Below, in pieces: positions 13,701 to 23,200 of a stretch of DNA of 64,000 bases. The translations under genes and the position numbers were made by a program. Each line of letters opens with the position of its first letter. Position 1 is the first letter of the stretch. The DNA is from Ampullaceana balthica (lineage: Eukaryota > Mollusca > Gastropoda > Lymnaeidae): the NCBI GenBank assembly GCA_944989445.1, contig CALYLW010000040.1:2027318-2091317 (forward strand). Reading direction: 5' to 3'. The notes under the pieces were generated by a model. The model ran no database searches. It saw only the letters and a list, made by a program, of their open reading frames with translations, and was not told the DNA's origin.

Positions 13701-14209
13701 CAAATATTTCAGTGGATGTTTTATTTAAAGTTACCCTTTTGATGTGACGTCACATTTCTTCAACCCCCCTCCCTCCCCCTCATCATGCAACGTCACACAA
13801 GTGTGACCCCCCTCCCCCCCTAGGTGCGTGACGTCATTTATGGACGGCCCCTTAACATTAAACACTCTCCACACTATTTATTAATAATTAAACAATTTCA
13901 TAAGAGGTATTTTTGGTGCAGTAATTTGGTGGGCTGCTTTCTAAAATTACTTTAAAAATCGTGTGGTGATTAGCACTGTAAAAAAATATTATATACATAC
14001 TTTGTGTACATTTCAGGAATATTTCGTATTTATGATATACGGATATGTTACTTGGGCTTTTGCAAAAAAAAACATTTATAAAATACTTTGTGTACATTTA
14101 AGAAAGTTTCATATTACGTATTTATCATACAAAGACAAGTTAGTTGGGCTTTTGAAAAAGGTGGGCGCCGTAGGCACCTTTAAAAAAGGGGGCGCCGCAG
14201 CACAAACTA

Positions 14210-14265
<56 letters not shown>

Positions 14266-17200
14266 AGTTTTTTCTTGCCGTGTGTTTATTAATTTATGAC
14301 ATGAAATATTGTAGAGACCAAAAACTGCTGTGTTTGCATCTGTAAGAAGCACAATAACTGAAGCCTTACCACAAGGATTATCCAAGAGATCTCAGAAGAT
14401 AGTGGGCTCATGGCTCATCGGATGTGCTGGAATGTGTTTTGGGGCTGTCGTCTTGGGGGGAGTCACAAGGTCAGTTTAGTGCAATCATGTTAAAATCACC
14501 TAGCATATGTTACCAAAAGAAAACAACAACACAACTATTTTTTTAAACAGTCAAACAGTATGCTATTTTTATGTTTTGAGAAGCTCTCCGGAATAATACT
14601 TAATGTTGAGGATGGGAATAAATCTAAAATAACAATTTTTTTTGGTGGAATTTCTATTAAAATTGGAATATTTTCACCAAGTCTTACAATGAACTTAAAT
14701 AGAATATTGATTGAAACAGTCTATTAATTCAGTTTATTTTGACCATTACAATAGATTTTAAACTTCAAAGTTTTTATCTGGATTTTTCTCAAGATTAGTA
14801 ATTGCTATGATTAACAAATACAATAACATGTTCAAAAACTAATTTTTCTGTGATGGTACAGCTTCACATTATCAAACCAAATTTATTCCCCAAGAGTGTA
14901 ATTTTTCATTTGAACTTTTTTAGTTCATGTGAACTGGATCACTCAACATCTAGGCCAATCAGCTGTTAGAATCACTGGATCTTACATAATAACTATACAA
15001 AAAAAAATTCTGGTTGCTTTAATTAAACTACAAAAAGTTCTTTTTTAAAAAATGGTTTACCCGTATTTTAAATTTGATTAACAGCTAATTAATTGTCTTA
15101 ACCATTATCACCTTAATTCTTTGGGTCAAATGTCTTATTTCAATAAATGATGAGATAGAGATAAATTCAACATAGATTTCAATGAATAATTTGTTTGTAA
15201 TTCTTAGACTAACAGAATCTGGCTTGTCAATGGTGGATTGGAAATTGATAAAAGACATGAAGCCTCCAAGATCAGACGCTGAGTGGGTTGAGGAGTTTGA
15301 GAAGTACAAACAGTTTCCAGAATACAAATAGTGAGTAGCTACCTTATAGTGAGTGACTACCTTATAGTGAGTGGCTACCTTATAGTGAGTGGCTACCTTA
15401 TTGTGAGTGGCTACCTTATTGTGAGTGGCTACCTTATAGTGAGTGGCTACCTTATTGTGAGTGGCTACCTTATAGTGAGTGGCTACCTTATAGTGAGTGG
15501 CTACCTTATTGTGAGTGGCTACCTTATAGTGAGTGGCTACCTTTTACTGAGTGGCTACCTTATAGTGAGTGGCTACCTTATAGTGAGTGGCTACCTTTTA
15601 GTGAGTGGCTACCTTTTAGTGAGTGGCTACCTTATAGTGAGTGGCTGGCTTATTGTTGGAAAGGACCTCTGAAAACTGACATTAATACCTAATATGTCAG
15701 CTTGTAGGAAAGCTAATATTAATAGGATCTAACTTTATAACTTTGCTGTCCTGTAAATTTTAATTTTAAAATTATGATGAAATAGCACTTTGAAAGTTAT
15801 TGATGGATTCCACCCACAACTTTATTTATGCTGATCAAGTAATTGTTGAAACTATTCATTATTGAAGAGTGACTTGACTCATTTTCCTCTGTTACAAAAA
15901 TATAAGTTTACAATTTAAGTGTATAGAAAGGTCACCATGTGCTGAAACATTTACTTGTCTCTACACGCACTTAGCTAAATGTATATCAAACTTTTATTTC
16001 ATTTAAATGTTTCATTTGCTGGTCTGTACCTACTCTAGTCTCTCCTTCACACAGCATGTTTCATTTGCTGGTCTGTACCTACTCTTGTCTCTCATTCACA
16101 CAGCATGTTTCATTTGCTGGTCTGTACCTACTCTTGTCTCTCCTTCACACAGCATGTTTCATTTGCTGGTCTGTACCTACTCTTGTCTCTCCTTCACACA
16201 GCATGTTTCATTTGCTGGTCTGTACCTACTCAGGATTGGAAATTAGCTAATGTAAGTCCACTCTTTAAGAAAGGGGATAAATCAGACCCTGGTAATTACA
16301 GGCCTGTATCACTTACTAGTATCACCTGTAAATTACTAGAACACATAATATATAGTAGAATAGTTAACCACCTTGACAAATATAATGCCCTATGCCCACA
16401 TCAACACGGCTTTAGAAAAAACAGATCATGTGAAACACAATTAATAGGTTTAATAGATGAACTATCAAAAGGCTTGGACAAAAATGATCAAATAGATACA
16501 ATATTACTAGACTTCTCAAAAGCATTTGACAAAGTTCACCACCTTAGTTTACTTAAAAAACTTAACTACTTTGGAATCTCAGGTTCCTTACATCACTGGA
16601 TCCAAGACTTCCTTTTGGGCAGGGAGCAAACTGTAATAATTAATGGATCTAAATCTGCACCAATAAAGGTTAACTCAGGAGTTCCACAAGGAACTGTGCT
16701 AGGTCCCTTACTCTTTTTAATTTATATAAATGATTTACCCAACAACATCTCAACAGGTACAAAAGTAAGGCTATTTGCTGATGATTGTATAATCTATAGA
16801 ACAATTAAATCAGAACAAGATAGCAACATTTTACAAAAAGACTTAGATGAATTGATAAAATGGGAAACTAACTGGAGTATGTCTTTCCATCCAGAAAAGT
16901 GTCAACTGTTAAGAGTAACAAAGAAAAAGAAACAAATAAATTCAAAATATTACATTCATGGAAAAGAACTGACCCAAACTAAAGATGCAAAATACTTAGG
17001 AGTCTTAATAAATGAGAAACTATCATGGAATCCCCATGTCAATGAAGTTATTAAAAAATCAAACAAAACCTTAGGCTTTATAAAAAGGAACTTTAACAAA
17101 TGTAATAGAGATATAAAACTAAAATGCTACCTCACTTTGGTGAGACCTGCACTAGAATATGCATCTTCTGTATGGGACCCATCCACCAAAGAAAACATTG

Positions 17201-20200
17201 ATAAACTAGAACAAATTCAAAAAAGAGCTGCCAGATTCATTACTGGAGAATATTCGAAACTGACAAGAGTAACACCATTAGTTAAATCATTAAACCTTGA
17301 AACACTAGAGGATAGAAGAACCAAGAGCAAAGTAGTAATCATACATAAAGCAATTAATTCTAATTTAGAAATACAACACAAAGATAACTTAATACAACCC
17401 TCAGATAGACATAAGGATAAAAACACCTTTCTTATTCCGTATGCAAGAACAAACACATACAAGTTTTCCTTCTTCCCGTCCGGAATTCGGGCGTGGAATG
17501 GGTTGCCTGAAGAATCCAGGAAAACCAACACTTTATCAACATTTAAATCTCTAATAAAAATGCAGGACTAAACACAAACCATAGATAAGCGTAGGACGCC
17601 ATTATCTTCTGTATAGAAGGAGCGTCTGTAAACAGATAAGAAACAGATAAGATAAGATACTCTTGTCTCTCATTCAACCAGCATGTTTCATTTGCTGGTC
17701 TGTACCTACTCTTGTCTCTCATTCACACAGCATGGCTAAAGAAAAGGAGATGACCCTGTCAGATTTCAAGTTCATTTATTACATGGAATGGGGTCACAGG
17801 ATGTGGGGGAGGGCCACTGGATTGGTCTTCCTATTCCCAGCTTTGTATTTTCTCCGTAAAGGTTGGATTTCAAAAGCTTTGAAACCACGTCTTGCTGTGT
17901 ATGGTGGACTCTTGGGCTTTCAGGTTAGTCTCATGTGTTGCATGCTGCATCTGGGCTCAGGTCAGTCTAATGTGTTGCATGCTGCATCTGGGCTCAGGTC
18001 AGTCTAATGTGTTGCATGCTGCATCTGGGCTCAGGTCAGTCTAATGTGTTGCATGCTGCATCTGGGCTCAGGTCAGTCTAATGTGTTGCATGCTGCATCT
18101 GGGCTCAGGTTATTTTGTGGGTAGAGAATCTTAACTTCAACATTTTTTTGTTTGATTACATTAAAAAAAAATTAAAATTATTATTAAAAAAATATTGTCA
18201 ATTTAAATTGAATTAAATTTTTATTTTATTATTTGTTTATGTGAGGATAGGATAGTTTTGTTAACCTATAATTTCTGCTTGACGTGAAAGGATTTAGTCT
18301 TCCTATTTATTGATATTTATGACACATTTTTCAAGGGTTTTTTGGGCTGGTTCATGGTTAAGAGTGGCCTGGAGGACAAACCTGGTCCCAATGATGTCCC
18401 CCGAGTCAGCCAGTACAGACTAGCGGCACACCTGGGTTCAGCATTCCTGCTCTACACTCTCTTTCTCTGGCAAGGCTTTTCACACCTGTTGGCACCTGTT
18501 CATGTGAGTCGTCTTTCTCACCTGTCAAATCTGCTATTTTTTTAAACAGAAATCAAGGGAAAATCTTAGATATATCCTAATCTTATGAGACAATGCAAAA
18601 TATATTTAGACGGTTCACCAACAAAACGGCCCCGGTCAAAACGGCCCCAGACAAAGCCATCCTGGACTAATAGATGTTAATGGAATAAAATACATTCAAA
18701 TTTTATATTAGTATTTTTACTCACTGATTCAGTGTCAGTTTTAGTTCACAAGAAACAATAATAATAACATTACAAGAAACAATTTAATAACAGTTACTCT
18801 ATATGGCACCAAGTCACAATTGTTTGTCAAGAAGAAATAACATCTTAACATCACAAGAAATAATTTTACAATTTGACCACTTTCTTAAAAGGTGAAAAAG
18901 TTGTGCAAAGGTTAAAATGCAAAAAAAAATGTAATGTTTTTGTAAAAAACATGTAAACAATTTGTCTGGAGCCGTTTTGACAGGGGCTGTTTTGTTCATG
19001 GCCATTTTGACGGGTCACCATTTAGACAAATTACTTAACATTGAATTGTTAGATACATTATTTTAATTGTTTGCAATGTTTCTGTTATAGCATATAAGAT
19101 GTAAACAAATGTGAGTTGTTCATAAATACATCGATAAAAAGCAGTTTTACTTCTTTTTTTTAAATGAAAAAACAAGAATGTAGAACTGATGCTGATGTTA
19201 ATGTTCTAATGTAGTAAATTAGATACACAATTGGAATTTTACATTTATACTAATCTTCATTATTTTAATATTAAGAATTATGAAACACAGGGAAAGTAAT
19301 GAATTAATCAAATACATTAGCCTGCAAATAAGTTTGATAGAATATAGCATAAAAGGGAAGAAAATTGAATTGGACACATACTCATTCCACAGCCATCAGC
19401 AGGTATTAAAAGAGCCCATATAAAAACAAGACAGAGTCGGACAATGATAGGGAACTGGCACAAAGCAATGGAGTTTTTACAATGACTCTATAACCCACAC
19501 AGATCAAGATTGTGGATCATAGTTACAAAAAACAGGAATAAATGTAGTAAATAAATAGTCCATTGTAATGGGAATAACATTGAGAGTTTGAGAAGGTGTT
19601 AGCTGGAAGATCAGAATAAACAATAGCACAATGGGACTTTACATTTAAAGATTTATGTCCTATTGGAGTCTGAAAGAAGACCAGGAAGGCAAGATTTGTC
19701 AGACACAGTTATTGTTTAATCCTTTATCACTTGTTTTTCTCTAATTTAGTCAAGTAGATGGATAACATGCAAACAGGGTATGTAAAGTAAGAGCCTGACA
19801 AGACGTCAGCAAACAACGAATTGTTCTGTGACTTCTTGTCAGGCTCTTACATATCCTGTTTGCATGTTATCCACCTACTTATGTAAAAGCCTGATTGCAG
19901 TCTCACCCACATTTTATTATAATATAGTCAATAGTTTTGCTTATTTAATTCAGTTCAAAGAACCAAATGATGTGTTTTTGTTGTGTAAAAAGTATTTCCA
20001 TTTTTACCATAATTAATATTTAATCATACCAACACAATGTGTGGCTGTTTGCAGTTACCAGATGTAAGGAGTGTGAATAAATTACGAGGCATGGCTCATG
20101 GTGTTATGACAGCTGTGTTCATCACCGCTCTCTCAGGTAATGAAACAAGAACCCATATTTGTTACATTTTTTTATTGCCTCTCTTCAAATTAATAATTAA

Positions 20201-23200
20201 TTTACCTTATATTTATATTTATAACATAAAGTTAACCTTTCGAAATTTTTTGAATACCTGCCAAATAAATTAATCATTACTACCAGAATATATAAAAGTT
20301 TTCAAATTACTGAAGAATCTATTAAATTCTATTTGAAAATCTTAAAATTCTTATAATATTTAAGCATTGCATAGGTTTTATAGTAAATAAATAGATGTGA
20401 TACTTGATTTTTAAAATATTTTTATAAAATTTAAAAGTATATCAAATCTGTTTTTAGAGAAACATGATCTCTCCACCTGTCTTACAACAATGAACTTCTT
20501 CATATCCCATGTGTCAAGCACCTCTCCGTTACACCCAGCAACTAAAGATTTCTTTGTTCAAATTTGAAGACATATTTACATGTATATGCTAAAAAAAAAC
20601 TCTATAAACATATCCTAAACAAAAACCAGCTCATTGCAATGAATGATTAACTTTTTTGAAAAGAAAAAAAATCATAAATGAAAAGTACAATTTTACATCC
20701 ATATATCACAACCATTATTGCCATAACCCATGTGTACAGTTGACATACAGACTTGTTTTATTACAGGAGCCTTTGTGGCTGGCTTGGATGCAGGCCTCAC
20801 CTACAACTCCTACCCAAAGATGGGGGACAGGTGGTTTCCAACTGACATGTGGACTGTGTCCCCCAAGTGGAAAAATGTTTTTGAAAACCCAACATTTGTT
20901 CAGTTCAACCACAGGCACTTGGTGAGTTGTCACAAAAGGATTTTGCTTCAAAGGATAGAGGAAGTTGACGATTGACATGAAAGAGGTTGGATCACTTAAT
21001 CATTTAAACTATGTTTAAGTGCTGTTCTGGAAGCATGTTGGCTGGTATTTTACAAATAATTTCTCTACCTCTGACTCTGAGGATTTGTTACACTTTGAGT
21101 ATTCTGTTACCAGTGAGCATTCTGCTTCTTCTGAAGGTTCCAATACTTCCGAGAATTCCATTGCCTCTAGATTTCTGTTACCTTTGAGTATTCTGTTACC
21201 TCTGAGGATTAAATACTTGAGATCTGAGTATTGTTATTATGATTGCTTTAAGTGAATGAAATTGCTTGATTACATTTTTTCTTTTAAAAGTTTTTAATCC
21301 TGGAGAGGAAATTATAACATTTTAAAACTGGCAGATTCTTAGAAGTTATAATATTATTTCCATGTCAAATAATTTTATAAAATTTTGTGTTTATGTGTTT
21401 TTGGGCAGGCTGAACTGACTGTGTTTTTCATCACTGGATTTTGGTTTGTTTCACGGAAGGCCCCCCTACACCCCAGAGCACGACTGGCTGTTAACTGTTT
21501 GCTAGGCATGGCATACCTTCAGGTAGGGAGATGACACAAACTATATGACATTTATTTTCTTTGTTACTTTTGATTATTTAACATCCTATTTATTCCAATA
21601 TGTCATTTTTTTAAACAAACATGTGTGATAAATTGTAAATGGGTATTGTCTCGTCACTTTTGAAAGTGTTGCGAGATAAGTCACAACCTGAGATCTCTTG
21701 TTGAAGTGGGCGCTTGCTGTGACATAAGACATCACTTTCGATAGAGATGAAACAATAATGGTTTACTTTAGTAAATGTACAGGCAGAATATTATTACAGG
21801 CAGAATATTAGTAAGTAAAAAAAAGTAAGTCCCATGACCGATGGTCGTAGGGGATCCCTAATGTTTCCATTAGAGCTTACTCGGAGCTTGTTTATACCTG
21901 GTGGATGCCCCAATTCCCTTCCAGGGGTAAGCGGAGGACTTTCTTAGCGTATCATTTATATTGTGACTTTGCGTTGGCTCGATCCCACACCCCTCAGCTT
22001 TGTGAGGCGAGCGCACTACTGACTTTGATATCCATCCAGAATATTAGAATATTATCACAGGTAGAATATTATTACAGGTAGAATATTATTACAGGTAGAA
22101 TATTATTACAGGTAGAATATTATTAGTTTTTAAAGGGGCCTTAGGTTAAGGATTCTGATTTCATCATTTGAAAAAATAGTTATTTTTAGACATGTAATTA
22201 ATTTCCATTGTTGCAACACATAATTTCTATATATCGTTACTATGCATATCTAATAACAAGTGATATTGCCATTGGCTTTAAGCTTACAACAAGATATCAT
22301 TCTGTGATATTGGTCAGAGTAAAAGGATATTCATTTTAGTACATCGTGAATGTTCATTTTCAGCATGTTAATAAATAAATAATTCATACAAGACAATATT
22401 TTACAATAAGAATAACTAAAGAGAAGACAAAGTATTTCTTTTGCCAAAAAATTAACCGTTAAATAAAAAAATCCCATAAAATACCAAGTTTTTTACTATA
22501 ATTCCTTTATATACAAGACATAACTAAAAGAATGTTCATTATAATTCACATCGAACGACAATCCAAAAATCCAAAATTTTAGTTATGTCTCAAATATATA
22601 AAGCATTTATAGTTATAAAAAAAAACTTCTACGGTCTGCCTGCTAAATTTCAGCTCGATTTGATCACTGGAAAAGGGTTATAAAAACATGTTAACATAGT
22701 GCGCACAGCGAGATAGATTAGCAATTAATAGCATTTACATTTACAGATCAGGAATATATTTTTAAAAAGTATTGTCAATATAATACGCACCTCACAGCGC
22801 AACAGGAAAGAATTAAAAAGTCGTTCAACATAATACGGGCCGCGACACTCTAGCACAAAAAATGACATGCTTCATAGAGATAAATAGAGATAATCTAAAA
22901 ATTCATTAATTTAATTACAGTACATTCGATCGATCTGAAATTTTGATAGATCATTTTTATCATCGGCACGAGTCTGCCTGCAAAATTTCAGCTTGCTAGC
23001 ATACGAGGATATGGGTTAAAAATCGATCCAAAGTTTTTTCGTCAAGCAAGGCCGCAACCAAGCAATCAATCAAGCAGACGCCACGAGTTAATATAAAGGA
23101 TTTAAAAGTTGCTCCCCTTGTGAGAATAATAGTGATCATCTGGATTATGTCCATATTGGGGAATCATGCAGGTCAATTCTTACAGATAATTCTTTGTCAG

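Larger units (their letters stand above)
16008..17730 (+). repeat. 49-bp minisatellite containing the exon 4 acceptor (six units, split)
   Basis: The unit runs TGTTTCATTTGCTGG ... CTCTCCTTCACACAGCA. Four whole units (16008-16203) and the start of a fifth precede the retroelement insertion at 16232. The rest of unit 5 and unit 6 follow at 17663-17730. The last CACACAG is the true exon 4 acceptor, so earlier units repeat its pyrimidine tract and AG. Confidence 0.95.

Noticed and set aside
15331..15672. 113-codon frame of repeated VSGYLI units
   Set aside because: It is a by-product of an 18-bp repeat in an intron and is out of phase with COX15 exon 3; the GTG start is also the splice donor.
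16105..16233. Apparent N-terminus ([11 protein letters not shown] repeats) of the reverse transcriptase frame
   Set aside because: These codons come from the 49-bp minisatellite, joined by chance in frame to a truncated element at 16232.
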